Part shown: positions 1-9,846 of the stretch, piece by piece
Numbering within the stretch: position 1 is the first letter of the stretch
Layout of the letters: the number at the start of each line of letters is the position of its first letter
Source of the DNA: Sphingomonas sp. So64.6b
GTDB taxonomy: Bacteria; Pseudomonadota; Alphaproteobacteria; Sphingomonadales; Sphingomonadaceae
Assembly (NCBI RefSeq): GCF_014171475.1
Contig: NZ_CP048817.1
Location: forward strand, 1,922,001 to 1,986,000
Direction: 5' to 3'
Length of the DNA stretch: 64,000 nt
Made by a program: the position numbers and the translations under genes
Notes under the pieces: generated by a model
Database searches by the model: none
What the model was told of the DNA's origin: nothing
What the model saw: the letters and a program-made list of their open reading frames with translations, nothing else

Positions 1-936
1 CCGCACCGGCACCTCACCGGGATCGACGGATTGCAGCCGCATGAGATCATGTTCCTGCTCGACGAATCGGAGCAATGGATCGACAGCAATCGCAGCCGCG
101 ACAAGGGCCACAAGCAGCTGCGCGGCCTGACTCAGATCAACGCCTTCTTCGAAAACAGCACGCGCACGCTGCTCTCGTTCGAGATCGCGGGAAAAAGACT
201 GCGTGCCGACGTCGTCAACATGCATGCCGCCCAATCCTCGGTTAAAAAGGGCGAGACGCTGATCGACACCGCGATGACTCTGAACGCTATGCGCGCCGAT
301 GTGATCGTCATCCGCCACCAGAGCTCGGGCGCGGTGCGGCTGATCGCCGACAAGGTCGATTGCCCGGTGCTCAATGCCGGCGACGGGCAGCATGAACACC
401 CCACGCAGGCGCTGCTCGACGCACTGACCATCCGACGACGCCGCGGATCGGTCGCGGGGCAGCGCGTGGTGATCTGCGGTGACATCCTCCACAGCCGCGT
501 CGCGCGCTCGAACATCCTTGCGCTGACCGCGCTCGCCGCCGAGGTGCGCGTCTGCGCGCCATCCACTTTGATGCCGGCGGGGATGGAGCGAATGGGTGTC
601 ACACCATTCACTGATTTCGATCAGGCGCTGGACGGCGCCGATGTGGTGATGATGCTCAGGCTGCAGAATGAGCGGATGAGCGGTGCCTTCATTCCGTCCA
701 ACCGCGAATTCCACCTGCGCTACGGCCTGACGCTCGCTCGCCTCGCCCGGGCGAAACCCGATGTACTCGTGATGCATCCGGGTCCGATGAATCGCGGCGT
801 CGAGATCGATTCCGCGGTCGCCGACCATGTCGTGCATTCCGCCATCACCGAACAAGTCGAGATGGGGGTCGCGGTGCGCATGGCCTGTCTCGACGTGCTG
901 ACGCGCCGCGCCCGCCGCGTAAAGGGCTGGTCATGA
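1..936 (+). CDS. pyrB: Aspartate carbamoyltransferase catalytic chain, 5' end cut by window
   Basis: Condenses carbamoyl phosphate with aspartate in de novo pyrimidine synthesis, in the cytoplasm. The frame is open from base 1, so the TTG at 31 is an internal codon and the true start lies upstream of the window. The carbamoyl-phosphate motif STRT is at bases 157-168; HPTQALLDA and HPGPMNRG follow, as expected for the family. The stop overlaps the start of the next gene (ATGA), so the two are translationally coupled. The neighbour is an inactive-looking dihydroorotase homologue, as in the PyrB-PyrC' dodecamers known from Pseudomonas. Identity is secure; only the N-terminus is missing. Confidence 0.96.
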   Translation, partial: PHRHLTGIDGLQPHEIMFLLDESEQWIDSNRSRDKGHKQLRGLTQINAFFENSTRTLLSFEIAGKRLRADVVNMHAAQSSVKKGETLIDTAMTLNAMRADVIVIRHQSSGAVRLIADKVDCPVLNAGDGQHEHPTQALLDALTIRRRRGSVAGQRVVICGDILHSRVARSNILALTALAAEVRVCAPSTLMPAGMERMGVTPFTDFDQALDGADVVMMLRLQNERMSGAFIPSNREFHLRYGLTLARLARAKPDVLVMHPGPMNRGVEIDSAVADHVVHSAITEQVEMGVAVRMACLDVLTRRARRVKGWS

Positions 937-2159
937 GCCGTACCTTCGCCCTGACCAACGCCAATCTTGTGTGCCCGGTGGCGGGCACCAGCACGGGCGC
1001 GGTGCTGGTACGCGGCGAGACGATCGCCGCAAGTGGCAACATCAAAATCCCCAAAGATGCGGAGGTCATCGATTGCAAGGGCGCGATGCTTGCGCCGGCG
1101 ATCGTCGACCTGGGTGTGTTCACGATCGATATCCCCGCCTGCCATGCCGGCGGCATCGTCCGGGTCGGGCTGATGCCCGATCAGACGCCGGTACTCGACG
1201 AACCCGGCGTGGTGCAGCGTGCCGCGCTGATCGGCCGCCCGGGGCTCTGGATCCACCCGATCGCCGCCGCGACCCGCGGCCTTGCCGGCAAGGATCTGAC
1301 CGAAATGGCGATCAATCGCGATGCCGGCGCGCGCGCGGTCGGCACCGGCGAACGCTGGATCGCCGATTCGGGCGTGATGCGCAAAGTACTCGCCTATGCC
1401 GGCGATCTCGGTCTGACCGTCGTCGCGCATCCCGAGGACGGCGGTATCGTCGGCAGCGCCGTGGCGACATCGGGCGAAACCGCGACGCGAATGGGCCTGC
1501 CCTCGGCACCGGCGATTGCCGAAGCGCTGGCGATCGCGCGCGATCTCATGCTCGCCGAGGAAACCGGCGCGAAGCTGCATCTGCGCCAAGTCACCACGGC
1601 AGCGGGCTTCGACCTGGTCCGCGCCGCGAAACGGCGCGGTGTCGCGGTAACCTGCGGTATCACTCCTGCCCATTTGCTGCTGTCGGACATCGCGATGAGC
1701 GATTTCCGCACCTTCACTCACCTCTCGCCCGCGCTTCGCGACGAAAGCGACCGGCAGGCGGCGTTACGCGCGCTCGCCGACGGGACCATCGATGTCTTGT
1801 GTTCAGGCCACGACCCGCGCGGCCCGGAGGAAAAGCGCTTGCCCTTTGCCGATTCGGCACCGGGCATGGCGGGCGCCGAGACATTGCTCGCGCTGTCGCT
1901 CGGCATGGTCCGCGACGAACTGATTACGATTGAGCGGCTCATCGCGCTGCTTTCGCTCAATCCGGCGACCGTGCTCGGGCTTGAAACCGGCACGTTGGCG
2001 GCGGGCATGCCCGCTGATCTGATGCTGTTCGATGCCGAAGCACCCTGGTTGATCGACACCGATCACATGGTGGCAATTGCCGGCAACACCCCGTTCGACG
2101 GTTTGCCGGTGCAAGGCAAGGTGCGCCGCCTGTTCAAGGGCGGCGCGTCGCTGCTTTAA
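933..2159 (+). CDS. Dihydroorotase-like protein lacking metal ligands (PyrC')
   Basis: A 408-residue amidohydrolase-fold protein coupled to pyrB by a 4-base overlap. In active dihydroorotases the HxH metal pair sits just after the first strand (VDLHVH); here the segment reads VDLGVF, so residues 61 and 63 are Gly and Phe. The usual HVCHVST motif has become HLRQVTT, and the catalytic TDHAPH has become SGHDPR, losing the Asp. H166 (HPEDG) is kept. The protein is therefore probably a non-catalytic partner that scaffolds PyrB, as PyrC' does in Pseudomonas; the active pyrC would lie elsewhere. The inactivity is read from the sequence, the scaffold role is inferred from the family. Confidence 0.88.
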   Translation: MSRTFALTNANLVCPVAGTSTGAVLVRGETIAASGNIKIPKDAEVIDCKGAMLAPAIVDLGVFTIDIPACHAGGIVRVGLMPDQTPVLDEPGVVQRAALIGRPGLWIHPIAAATRGLAGKDLTEMAINRDAGARAVGTGERWIADSGVMRKVLAYAGDLGLTVVAHPEDGGIVGSAVATSGETATRMGLPSAPAIAEALAIARDLMLAEETGAKLHLRQVTTAAGFDLVRAAKRRGVAVTCGITPAHLLLSDIAMSDFRTFTHLSPALRDESDRQAALRALADGTIDVLCSGHDPRGPEEKRLPFADSAPGMAGAETLLALSLGMVRDELITIERLIALLSLNPATVLGLETGTLAAGMPADLMLFDAEAPWLIDTDHMVAIAGNTPFDGLPVQGKVRRLFKGGASLL

Positions 2160-2160
2160 C

Positions 2161-3528
2161 TCAGCGCGCTTTCACCCAGCTGGCGACCTGGTCGCCGGCG
2201 CTGGCGCGTACGAAGCAGCTACCGCCCTTGGCCTTGTAGCTGCGGCACAAAGCGGTGGCATCTTCGCGGGCGAAACCGCCGACGGACAGGCGATAGAAAC
2301 TGCCCGCTCCAGATTTGATCGGCATGCCCGACGGCGTGTGTGCGCCAAAGCTTTCATTGCGCCTGGCGATCCGGCTCCACGCGTCCTTCGCCACCGCCGC
2401 ACTGTCGAAAGCACCGAGCTGGATGAAGAAATTACCTTTGGCAGCGGCGCGCGGGGCGACCGCCGCGCCGACCACCGGCTTGGGCTTTGCAACAACCACG
2501 CGGGCAACCTGCGGCACGATAGCGCCCGGCGTCATACGCGGTTCGGATTTCACCGCGGCGACGCGCGCCGGGATTGCCTGAAGCATTTCCTGGCGCGGGC
2601 CGAAGCTGACATAGGAAGCCGGCGCGGCGACCGAGGCGACCGAAGTCTCCGGTGCAGCGATGGATGGTGGGACCGGCGTACCCATGTCAGCGGCGACGGC
2701 AACCGCATTGGCCGGCGTGCCCGGCATGAACGTGTCGATCGGCGCGGGATCCTTGCTCGCCAGCGCTGTTCCGCTCGCCATATTGAGCGCAAGGGCGACC
2801 GGCTGACCGGCGTCCTGAGCCGGCGTCACGCCAAGCAGCGCGGCGACCTGATCCGAGGCCGAGGTTGGCCGCGCAAAGCTTGCCCATTGCATGATCCGCT
2901 TATCGACCTCGCCGGGGGCGACATCGACCGCGACCAAAGTCTTGGCGTCCTGCCAGCGGCCGGCCAGCGCGAGCGCGAGCGCGAGATTCTGGCGCGTCTT
3001 GGCATCGGCATCCGGCGTGCGGGCCGCGACCGTCAGGATTTCGACTGCAGCGCCGGGATCGCCGGCCAGAGCGACGGCAAGGCCACGGTCGCTTGCCGGG
3101 ATGATCGACGCGTTGGCATCGAGCGTGCGGCGTGCGCCGTCCCAATTGCCTTCGGCGATTTGGGCCAGCGCGAGCTGCAGCGCAGCCCCGCCGTTCGACG
3201 GATCGAGCGCAAGCACGTCAGTAAAGGATTGCCGAGCGGAGGTGAAGCGCCCCGCCTTGAGATAGCTTTGCGCGAGTACCATACGATAGCTCACGACCTG
3301 TGGGCCGAAACCGACCGCAGCCTCGGCATGGACGACCGCCTGATCGTACTTGCCCTTGGCCAGCGCCTTTCGCGCCGAGGCGACTTCCTTGGCCGCCTGC
3401 TTTTCGCCGTTCGTCGCCGAACGGGTGCTTGCGGTAGCAACGCCGCCCTGCACCATCGCGCCACCAAAAACGGTGCCGCCAAGTGCGAGTGCGGACATTC
3501 CAACGGTGAACAAGGCCCGGGTCTTCAT
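2161..3528 (-). CDS. TPR and SPOR domain envelope protein
   Basis: A 455-residue exported protein. The N-terminus has a signal peptide (residues 1 to about 33, rich in Ala/Gly/Val). Residues about 45-220 form tetratricopeptide-like helical repeats, then comes a Pro/Ala/Val-rich linker, and about the last 90 residues are a SPOR domain (FIQLGAFDS near its start, FYRLSVGGF further on). SPOR domains bind denuded glycan strands at division septa, so a periplasmic or outer-envelope role in cell division or peptidoglycan turnover is likely. It is convergent with the PyrC-like gene (1 base apart) and lies downstream of the ParA-like pair on the same strand. Confidence 0.8.
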   Translation of the reverse strand: MKTRALFTVGMSALALGGTVFGGAMVQGGVATASTRSATNGEKQAAKEVASARKALAKGKYDQAVVHAEAAVGFGPQVVSYRMVLAQSYLKAGRFTSARQSFTDVLALDPSNGGAALQLALAQIAEGNWDGARRTLDANASIIPASDRGLAVALAGDPGAAVEILTVAARTPDADAKTRQNLALALALAGRWQDAKTLVAVDVAPGEVDKRIMQWASFARPTSASDQVAALLGVTPAQDAGQPVALALNMASGTALASKDPAPIDTFMPGTPANAVAVAADMGTPVPPSIAAPETSVASVAAPASYVSFGPRQEMLQAIPARVAAVKSEPRMTPGAIVPQVARVVVAKPKPVVGAAVAPRAAAKGNFFIQLGAFDSAAVAKDAWSRIARRNESFGAHTPSGMPIKSGAGSFYRLSVGGFAREDATALCRSYKAKGGSCFVRASAGDQVASWVKAR

Positions 3529-3547
3529 CGGATTTCCCCCAAATCGA

Positions 3548-4303
3548 TCAGCGTGCGGCCTGTGGCGGCAGCTGGTTCGCCAGCACTGCTACCTCGGGCA
3601 GAGTATTGAGAAATGCGTCCAGCGCCTCGGTGACGAGCAACTGGGCGGAACGGTTGGTGAGCGCGCTCGCCAGGCGCAGACGAAGGTGGCGATCATGGTT
3701 GAGGCGTAGCGTGAATGCCGCCTTGCCCTGCTTCGGCCTGGTCTCGCGGGCGATCCGTGCCGCGCGCGCCGGGGGGAGCGTGACGGGTTGTGGAGCGGCC
3801 GGTTCGGCAACGACATCTTCGACCTGAGCAGCGGCAGGTGCCTGAGCAATGGCAGGTTCTGGCGGAGCCGGTTGTTCAGCGACGCTTTGCTCAGCGACCA
3901 GCTTTTCGACAGTTCTGAGCGGCTTTACCGCCAGCACGGATTCAAACGCCGGAGCGTCTTCCTCGAGGTGGCCCTCGACGGAATCGTCTTCGAAAGAGTC
4001 ATCCATCGCCGGATCGAGCACCGGCGTGGCGAATGACGGTTCGAACTCTTCTTTCAACACTTCGCGCTGCATCAGCACCGGCGGAACGCCACCATTGAAG
4101 ACGGGAGGATTGAAGGCTGGCTGCTCCACGTCATGGGCGTGCGCCTCATGCGGGTCGCCCATGTCGTTCCAGCCGAGATCGTCCTGCCCCTGCAACGAGC
4201 CAAAGCCACCATAGCCTTGCGGGCGCATCGCCGGACGCGCCGTGCCCTTGCGGGCAAGCAAAGTCGAGGAAAGCGATGCGAGAGGTTTGGGCTGTCCAAT
4301 CAT
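3548..4303 (-). CDS. Hypothetical ParA-partner protein with basic C-terminal domain
   Basis: A 251-residue protein of unrecognised family directly downstream (about 10 bases) of a ParA-like ATPase gene. Residues 1-190 are low in predicted structure and rich in Pro, Ala, Glu and Val. The last 60 residues are compact and basic (FTLRLNHDRHLRLRLAS, then an amphipathic helix) and resemble a ribbon-helix-helix or similar DNA-binding module. The operon position suggests a ParB-like or cargo-adaptor partner for the ATPase. The fold assignment is by eye only. Confidence 0.6.
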   Translation of the reverse strand: MIGQPKPLASLSSTLLARKGTARPAMRPQGYGGFGSLQGQDDLGWNDMGDPHEAHAHDVEQPAFNPPVFNGGVPPVLMQREVLKEEFEPSFATPVLDPAMDDSFEDDSVEGHLEEDAPAFESVLAVKPLRTVEKLVAEQSVAEQPAPPEPAIAQAPAAAQVEDVVAEPAAPQPVTLPPARAARIARETRPKQGKAAFTLRLNHDRHLRLRLASALTNRSAQLLVTEALDAFLNTLPEVAVLANQLPPQAAR

Positions 4304-4313
4304 GTCGGCCCCC

Positions 4314-5033
4314 TCAGCTCATCACGCGGCGGCCGAAGCCGCCTGCGGCCGGACGTTGCGTGGCATAGCCATTCGCCGCCGCGGTCGGGGCGGAGAAGAC
4401 GGTGCGCCGGAAATTCTTTTCGAGCCGGTCGGAGATATAGGACCAGAGCGCCTGCACCTCCTGGCTGGAGCGTCCGTTGACATCGACCTCCATCACGGTG
4501 CGCCCGTCGATCATCGATGCAGCGAAATCGGTGCGATGATGGATCGTCACTGGCGCCACAGTGCCGTGCTGCGACAGCGCGACCGCGGCTTCCGAGGTGA
4601 TCTTCGCCTTGGGCGTCGCGCCGTTGACCACGAACAGCAGCGGTTTGCCGGCGCGTTCGCACAGATCGACGGTGGCACCGACGGCGCGTAGATCATGCGG
4701 CGACGGACGTGTCGGGATGACGATCAGTTCCGCGACCTGGATCACGCTCTGGATCGCCATGGTAATCGCCGGAGGCGTATCGATCATCGCCAGACGGAAG
4801 CCCTGCTGACGCAGCACCTCCAGGTCCGCGGCAAGCCGCGCCACCGTGGTCTGGGCGAATGCCGGATATTCCGCACTCCGCTCGTTCCACCAATCGGATA
4901 GCGACCCTTGCGGATCGATATCGATCAGAACGACCGGACCGGCGCCGGCCAGCTGTGCCTGAACGGCCAGATGCCCGGACAGCGTGGTCTTACCCGACCC
5001 GCCTTTTTGTGATGCCATCGCGAGAACGCGCAT
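4314..5033 (-). CDS. ParA/MinD-family ATPase
   Basis: A 239-residue P-loop ATPase with the deviant Walker A motif KGGSGKTT at residues 10-17, the Walker A' motif VVLIDIDPQGSLSDWW, and Walker B MIDTPP. It lacks the N-terminal helix-turn-helix of plasmid ParA and has the size of chromosomal orphan ParAs that position protein clusters, such as PpfA or McdA types. It forms a two-gene operon with the basic protein downstream. There is no parS-like array nearby and the pyr, ser, ilv and leu genes around it are chromosomal, so plasmid partition is unlikely. Cargo is unknown; flanking SPOR proteins hint at an envelope or division role, which is inference. Confidence 0.85.
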   Translation of the reverse strand: MRVLAMASQKGGSGKTTLSGHLAVQAQLAGAGPVVLIDIDPQGSLSDWWNERSAEYPAFAQTTVARLAADLEVLRQQGFRLAMIDTPPAITMAIQSVIQVAELIVIPTRPSPHDLRAVGATVDLCERAGKPLLFVVNGATPKAKITSEAAVALSQHGTVAPVTIHHRTDFAASMIDGRTVMEVDVNGRSSQEVQALWSYISDRLEKNFRRTVFSAPTAAANGYATQRPAAGGFGRRVMS

Positions 5034-5219
5034 GTGCCCCTTGAACTCCCGCTAAATCCAGAGGCCGAGATGCCACGGGACACGTCAAGAACCGGTTAAC
5101 GCCGACGATAGCGTAACTGCGCGGCCCGTTTCGGTACGCCATGGCTAACGAATTCTTTGCCAAATCCGCGCTAGCAGGCATTATCAGCTCCAAGTGGTGT
5201 AGCGGGGACGGAACAGATT

Positions 5220-6185
5220 ATGCGCAACGCACTTCGACCGGTGGCTCTTGGCCTTGCCGGGATCATCATCGCCCTGGCGGTACCCGCCACAGCCGACGTC
5301 AAGGCAGGCGTCGATGCCTGGGGTCGCGGCGAATACAAGAAGGCCGTCGACGAATGGCGCCCCGACGCGATTGCGGGCGATGCCGACGCGCAGTTCAATC
5401 TGGGTCAGGCCTATAAGCTCGGACGCGGCGTTCCCGTCGATCTGCCGATGGCGGAAAGCTGGTATCGCAAGGCGGCGCTGCAGGGACACGAGCAAGGCGA
5501 AACCAATTACGGCCTAGCGCTGTTCCAGAGCGGAAAGCGTGCCGAGGCCCTGCCTTGGCTCGAAAAAGCCTCTGCGCGGGGCGAACCGCGCGCGCAGCTC
5601 GTGCTCGGCACCATGCTCTACAATGGTGATGGCGTGCCGCGCGACTGGCCACGCGCCTATGCGCTGATGGTCCGCTCGGCCGCGTCTGGCCTGCCTCAGG
5701 CATCGACCGTACAGGCACAGATGGACCAATATATCCCGCAGGATCAGCGCCAAAAGGGTCTGGTCCTCGCACGGCAATATGAAACCGAATATGCCCGGCC
5801 GCCATTGCCGCCGGAAGTCTCGGGTACCGGCACGCAGACCGCGATGCGCAGTACCGACCTGCCGGCATCGAACTATGCCCCGGGCGCCGACGCGCCCGTA
5901 CAGGCTCCGGCACGGACCAGACCGCGCCCGGCACCCGTCGCCACACAAGCGCCGCCGCCACGCCCAGTCGCGGCGGGCGCGTGGCGCGCGCAGCTTGGCG
6001 CGTTCGGCGATGCCAACAATGCGCGCAAGCTCTGGGGGCAGGTCGCGGGGCGCTTTGCCGGCCGGCAGCCTTTTTATGTGAAGAGTGGTGCGTTGACCCG
6101 CTTGCTGGTTGGACCGTTCGGTTCGCGCGCCGAAGCCTCGCGTGCTTGTGCGGCGGTCAAGCCATGCGTGCCGGTCGGGCCCTAA
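5220..6185 (+). CDS. Sel1-repeat and SPOR domain protein
   Basis: A 321-residue exported protein with an N-terminal signal peptide cleaved after about residue 25 (VPATA). Residues about 45-175 carry Sel1-like repeats (for example LGQAYKLGRGVP and LGTMLYNGDGVP). A Pro/Ala-rich linker follows, and residues about 245-320 form a SPOR domain (WRAQLGAFGD at its start, LLVGPFGSRAEA near its end). It probably acts in the periplasm at septal peptidoglycan. It is the second SPOR protein within 4 kb, on the other side of the ParA-like pair. Confidence 0.82.
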   Translation: MRNALRPVALGLAGIIIALAVPATADVKAGVDAWGRGEYKKAVDEWRPDAIAGDADAQFNLGQAYKLGRGVPVDLPMAESWYRKAALQGHEQGETNYGLALFQSGKRAEALPWLEKASARGEPRAQLVLGTMLYNGDGVPRDWPRAYALMVRSAASGLPQASTVQAQMDQYIPQDQRQKGLVLARQYETEYARPPLPPEVSGTGTQTAMRSTDLPASNYAPGADAPVQAPARTRPRPAPVATQAPPPRPVAAGAWRAQLGAFGDANNARKLWGQVAGRFAGRQPFYVKSGALTRLLVGPFGSRAEASRACAAVKPCVPVGP

Positions 6186-6215
6186 TCGTGATAGCCGAGC
6201 CCAGGTGATCGACCG

Positions 6216-7097
6216 CTAAGCCGACACCCAATCCGCCTTGGCGATCCCTTGCGCGTATAACAAAGCGGTCAGGTCATTATGGCCGATCCGTGCCGCCGCT
6301 GCCGCTGCGACGATCGGCTTGGCGCGATAGGCGATGCCAAGCCCGGCGCGCTTGATCATCGCCAGATCATTGGCCCCGTCGCCGACCGCGAGCGTCTGTT
6401 CCGCCTTGAGGCCCATTTCGGCCGAGGCGTTGAGCAGCGTCTGCAGCTTCGTGTCCGACCCGACGATGGGCTTGGTCACGGTACCCGTGAGCATGCCGTC
6501 CGCCACCTCCAGCACATTGGCGATCGCGCGGTCGAAGCCGATGATCTTCGCCACCGGCTGGGCAAAGCGCGTGAAACCTCCTGATACCAGGATGGTCAGC
6601 GCGCCGCGGGCGCGCATCGTGCGGATCAGCGGCACCGCGCCGGGCATGATCGCGACGCGCTCGGCCAGGCATTGCTCGATCACCGCCTCGTCGAGCCCCT
6701 TGAGCAGCGCCACGCGCGCATCGAGCGCCGCTTCGAAATCGAGCTCGCCGCGCATCGCGCGCTCGGTGATCTCGGCGATCTGCGGCTTGATCCCGGCATA
6801 ATCGGCCAGCTCGTCGATGCATTCGACCGTGATCATGGTCGAATCCATATCCGCAATGAGGAGCGCCTTTGCGCGCCCCGCCAATGGCTGCACGACGATG
6901 TCGATCGCCGGACAGGCCATTTCGAGCGTTTCGCGGGCAAGTTCGGGTTCGGCGTCGAACAAAATGTCGGCCGCGAACCCCTCGTCCAGCCATTGGTTGC
7001 CGCCCGGCGCGCAGCCGGCATCGCGCAGCGCATCGCTTGCAGCGGAAATATCGCTCCCAGCCAGTGTGCCGGGTGCTATCAGCGTCGCGATGAACAT
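6216..7097 (-). CDS. serB: Phosphoserine phosphatase
   Basis: Last step of serine synthesis: hydrolyses O-phosphoserine to serine. 293 residues from the ATG at 7097. An N-terminal ACT-like region is followed by a HAD phosphatase core with DMDST (nucleophile Asp), VSGGF and [10 protein letters not shown] longer reading to 7202 is possible but would run deep into the divergent gene and adds no conserved sequence. The chosen start overlaps the divergent miaA start by 8 bases, so both genes share the ATGAACAT segment at 7090-7097. Confidence 0.94.
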   Translation of the reverse strand: MFIATLIAPGTLAGSDISAASDALRDAGCAPGGNQWLDEGFAADILFDAEPELARETLEMACPAIDIVVQPLAGRAKALLIADMDSTMITVECIDELADYAGIKPQIAEITERAMRGELDFEAALDARVALLKGLDEAVIEQCLAERVAIMPGAVPLIRTMRARGALTILVSGGFTRFAQPVAKIIGFDRAIANVLEVADGMLTGTVTKPIVGSDTKLQTLLNASAEMGLKAEQTLAVGDGANDLAMIKRAGLGIAYRAKPIVAAAAAARIGHNDLTALLYAQGIAKADWVSA

Positions 7098-8022
7098 CGA
7101 AAATTCCCTATCCTCGCTGGCGCTCATTGCAGGGCCGACCGCCAGCGGCAAGTCCGCACTCGCGATGATGCTCGCTGAGCGCCATGACGGCGTGGTGATC
7201 AATGCGGACTCGGCACAGGTCTATGCCGATCTGCGCATCCTCTCGGCGCGACCGACCGTCGAGGAAGAGGCGCGCGTGGAGCATCGCCTGTTTGGTTATG
7301 TCGATGGCGCCGAAAGCAGTTCCGCCGCGCATTGGGCCGCCGACGCACGGCACGTCATCGCCGAGACGCACGCCGCAGGCCGGCTGCCCGTGCTGGTCGG
7401 CGGTACCGGTCTCCATATCCGCACCCTGCTCGACGGAATCGCACCGGTTCCGCCGATCGACCCGGCAATCCGCGAAGCGATACGCGCCCTGCCCGTCGCC
7501 CAGGCCTATCGCTTGCTGGCAGAGGCCGATCCCGACGCGGCGCGGCGTCTCGCGCCGGCCGATACGACGCGCGTCGCTCGCGCACTCGAGGTCGTGCGGT
7601 CGACCGGCCGGCCGCTTGCCGACTGGCAACGCGACAAGACCGGCGGCATCGGTGGCGCAGTCCGCCTGACCGCGACGATCCTGTTACCGAATCGCGAATG
7701 GCTGCTCGATCGTTGCGACACCCGTCTGGCCTGGATGTTCGATCACGGCGCCATCGCCGAGGTCGAGGCATTGCTTGCTCGCCCCGATATCCCGCCGCTC
7801 GCCCCGGTACGCCGCGCGATCGGCGTGCCGGAGATCGCCGCGCTCCTGACGGGCGAGATCGATCGCGATGAAGCGCTGGCCCGCGCCCGCCTCGCCACGC
7901 GCCAATATGCCAAGCGACAATTTACGTGGTTTCGCAACCAGCCTCCGGCTATGTGGCCTCGGCTGCTTGAGACAGATTCAAACACACTTTTAGGCAATAT
8001 TGAAACTAGATTACGTAGTTGA
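7090..8022 (+). CDS. miaA: tRNA dimethylallyltransferase
   Basis: Adds a dimethylallyl group to A37 of tRNAs reading UNN codons. 310 residues from the ATG at 7090, which gives the canonical N-terminus with the P-loop GPTASGKS at residues about 14-21. Further family motifs are NADSAQVY and the DSAQ general-base region, VGGTGLH, and [15 protein letters not shown] near the C-terminus. Longer in-frame readings upstream are only antisense to serB. The gene is divergent from serB with an 8-base overlap of the two start regions, and lies 78 bases upstream of ilvB. Confidence 0.95.
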   Translation: MNIENSLSSLALIAGPTASGKSALAMMLAERHDGVVINADSAQVYADLRILSARPTVEEEARVEHRLFGYVDGAESSSAAHWAADARHVIAETHAAGRLPVLVGGTGLHIRTLLDGIAPVPPIDPAIREAIRALPVAQAYRLLAEADPDAARRLAPADTTRVARALEVVRSTGRPLADWQRDKTGGIGGAVRLTATILLPNREWLLDRCDTRLAWMFDHGAIAEVEALLARPDIPPLAPVRRAIGVPEIAALLTGEIDRDEALARARLATRQYAKRQFTWFRNQPPAMWPRLLETDSNTLLGNIETRLRS

Positions 8023-8100
8023 GGTTGACGGCCGCATTTTACATCCCTAGCAGCGCGCTTCGCATTGCATTTGTTGCGCTGCAATCAAGAAGGACGAGTC

Positions 8101-9846
8101 ATGACCGAGAAGAGTGGAGCCGATATCCTGGTCGAGGCGCTGTGCGATCTCGGCGTGGAAGTCGTCTTCGGCTATCCCGGCGGTGCGGTTCTTCCGATTT
8201 ACGACGCGCTTTTTCGCTCCGGGCGGATCAGGCACATCTTGGTGCGCCACGAACAGGCGGCGACGCATGCCGCGGAAGGGTATGCGCGTTCGACCGGGAA
8301 GCCCGGTGTGGTGCTCGTCACCTCCGGTCCCGGCGCGACCAATGCGGTCACCGGCATCACCGACGCGCTGATGGATTCGATCCCGATGGTGGTCATCACC
8401 GGCCAGGTGCCGACCGCGCTGATCGGTACCGACGCGTTCCAGGAAGCCGATACGGTCGGCATCACGCGCCACTGCACCAAGCATAATTATCTCGTGAAGG
8501 ATCCAGCCCAGCTCGGCGATGTGATCCATGAGGCCTTTTATATCGCCACCTCGGGCCGTCCCGGTCCGGTCGTGGTCGATATCCCCAAGGACGTGCAGGT
8601 CGCGACCGCGCGCTACACCAAGCCCGGCCCGATCAAGCACAAGACTTATCGCCCGCAGGTCAAGGCCGATCAGTCGGCGATCGAGCAGGTCGTCGATATG
8701 CTCGCGGCGGCGGAACGGCCGATCTTCTATACCGGCGGCGGGATCATCAATTCGGGTCCGGCGGCAAGCCAGTTGCTGCGCGAACTGGCGCGAATCACCG
8801 GCGCGCCGGTTACCTCGACGCTGATGGGCCTCGGCGCATTCCCCGCCTCGTCCAAACAATGGCTTGGCATGCTCGGCATGCACGGCACTTATGAGGCGAA
8901 CTGGGCGATGAACCAGGCCGATCTGGTGATCGCGATGGGCGCGCGCTTCGACGACCGGGTGACCGGTCGATTGGACGCATTCAGTCCGAACAGCCGCAAG
9001 GTGCATATCGATATCGACCGCTCGTCGATCAACAAGACGGTGCGCATCGACCTGCCCATCGTCGCCGATGTCGGCCATGCGCTGGAGGACATGATCCGCG
9101 TCTATAAATCGCGGCGTCATCCCAAGCCCGATCTTGCCGACTGGTGGCGCCGGATCGAGGGCTGGCGCGCGGTCGGTTGTCTCGATTTTCCCGACAGCAA
9201 GACCGAGATCATGCCGCAGCGTGCGATCCGCGCGCTGTGGGAGGCGACGCACAAGCAATCGCCGATCATCACCACCGAGGTCGGTCAGCATCAGATGTGG
9301 GCCGCGCAGCATTATCATTTCGAAGCACCGAACAAATGGCTGACCTCGGGCGGGCTTGGTACGATGGGCTATGGCCTGCCCGCGGCGATCGGCGCGCAGC
9401 TTGGCAATCCCAACGCGCTGGTCATCGACATCGCCGGCGAAGCGTCGATCCAGATGAACATCCAGGAACTGGCAACGGCGACGCAATATCGCCTGCCGGT
9501 CAAGATCTTCATCCTCAACAATCAATATATGGGCATGGTCCGCCAGTGGCAGGAGCTGACCTATTCCAGCCGTTATGCAGAGAGTTACAGCGACTCCCTG
9601 CCGGATTTCGTGAAACTTGCCGAGGCCTATGGCTGGAAGGGCATCAAGATCGAAAAGCTGGATCAGCTCGATGACGGCATCGCCGCGATGCTCGCGCATG
9701 ACGGGCCGGTGCTGGTCGACTGCATGGTCAGCCAGCTGGCCAATTGCTTCCCGATGATCCCTAGCGGCGCGGCGCATACCGACATGATCCTCCAGGCCAA
9801 TGAAGTGACCGGCGAGATGGACGACGAAGCGAAGGCGCTGGTCTGA
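8101..9846 (+). CDS. ilvB: Acetolactate synthase, large catalytic subunit
   Basis: Thiamine-diphosphate enzyme that makes acetolactate or acetohydroxybutyrate, the first common step to valine, leucine and isoleucine. 581 residues from the ATG at 8101, preceded by AGAAGGACGAG as ribosome binding site; a TTG at 8065 in the same frame is less likely. The ThDP-activating Glu is in VRHEQAATHAAEGYAR and the C-terminal ThDP/Mg site in GEASIQMNIQEL to LNNQYMGMV. Its stop overlaps the ilvN start by one base (TGATG), so the two subunits are coupled. Confidence 0.96.
   Translation: MTEKSGADILVEALCDLGVEVVFGYPGGAVLPIYDALFRSGRIRHILVRHEQAATHAAEGYARSTGKPGVVLVTSGPGATNAVTGITDALMDSIPMVVITGQVPTALIGTDAFQEADTVGITRHCTKHNYLVKDPAQLGDVIHEAFYIATSGRPGPVVVDIPKDVQVATARYTKPGPIKHKTYRPQVKADQSAIEQVVDMLAAAERPIFYTGGGIINSGPAASQLLRELARITGAPVTSTLMGLGAFPASSKQWLGMLGMHGTYEANWAMNQADLVIAMGARFDDRVTGRLDAFSPNSRKVHIDIDRSSINKTVRIDLPIVADVGHALEDMIRVYKSRRHPKPDLADWWRRIEGWRAVGCLDFPDSKTEIMPQRAIRALWEATHKQSPIITTEVGQHQMWAAQHYHFEAPNKWLTSGGLGTMGYGLPAAIGAQLGNPNALVIDIAGEASIQMNIQELATATQYRLPVKIFILNNQYMGMVRQWQELTYSSRYAESYSDSLPDFVKLAEAYGWKGIKIEKLDQLDDGIAAMLAHDGPVLVDCMVSQLANCFPMIPSGAAHTDMILQANEVTGEMDDEAKALV

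Noticed and set aside
2077..3609. 510-codon open frame on the plus strand
   Set aside because: Antisense to the TPR-SPOR protein and overlaps the pyrC-like gene; composition typical of a GC shadow frame.
4314..5033. Plasmid partition locus
   Set aside because: No parS array or replication gene, and the flanking genes (pyrB, serB, ilv, leu) are core chromosomal.
7098..7202. N-terminal extension of SerB
   Set aside because: It would cover the P-loop region of miaA on the other strand and adds no SerB-conserved sequence; the ATG at 7097 gives a normal ACT-like start.
8047..9777. Long open frame of 576 codons on the minus strand
   Set aside because: It is antisense to ilvB, which shows full family conservation. 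The frame is open because of GC-biased third positions and its translation is Arg/His/Asp-rich without any domain.
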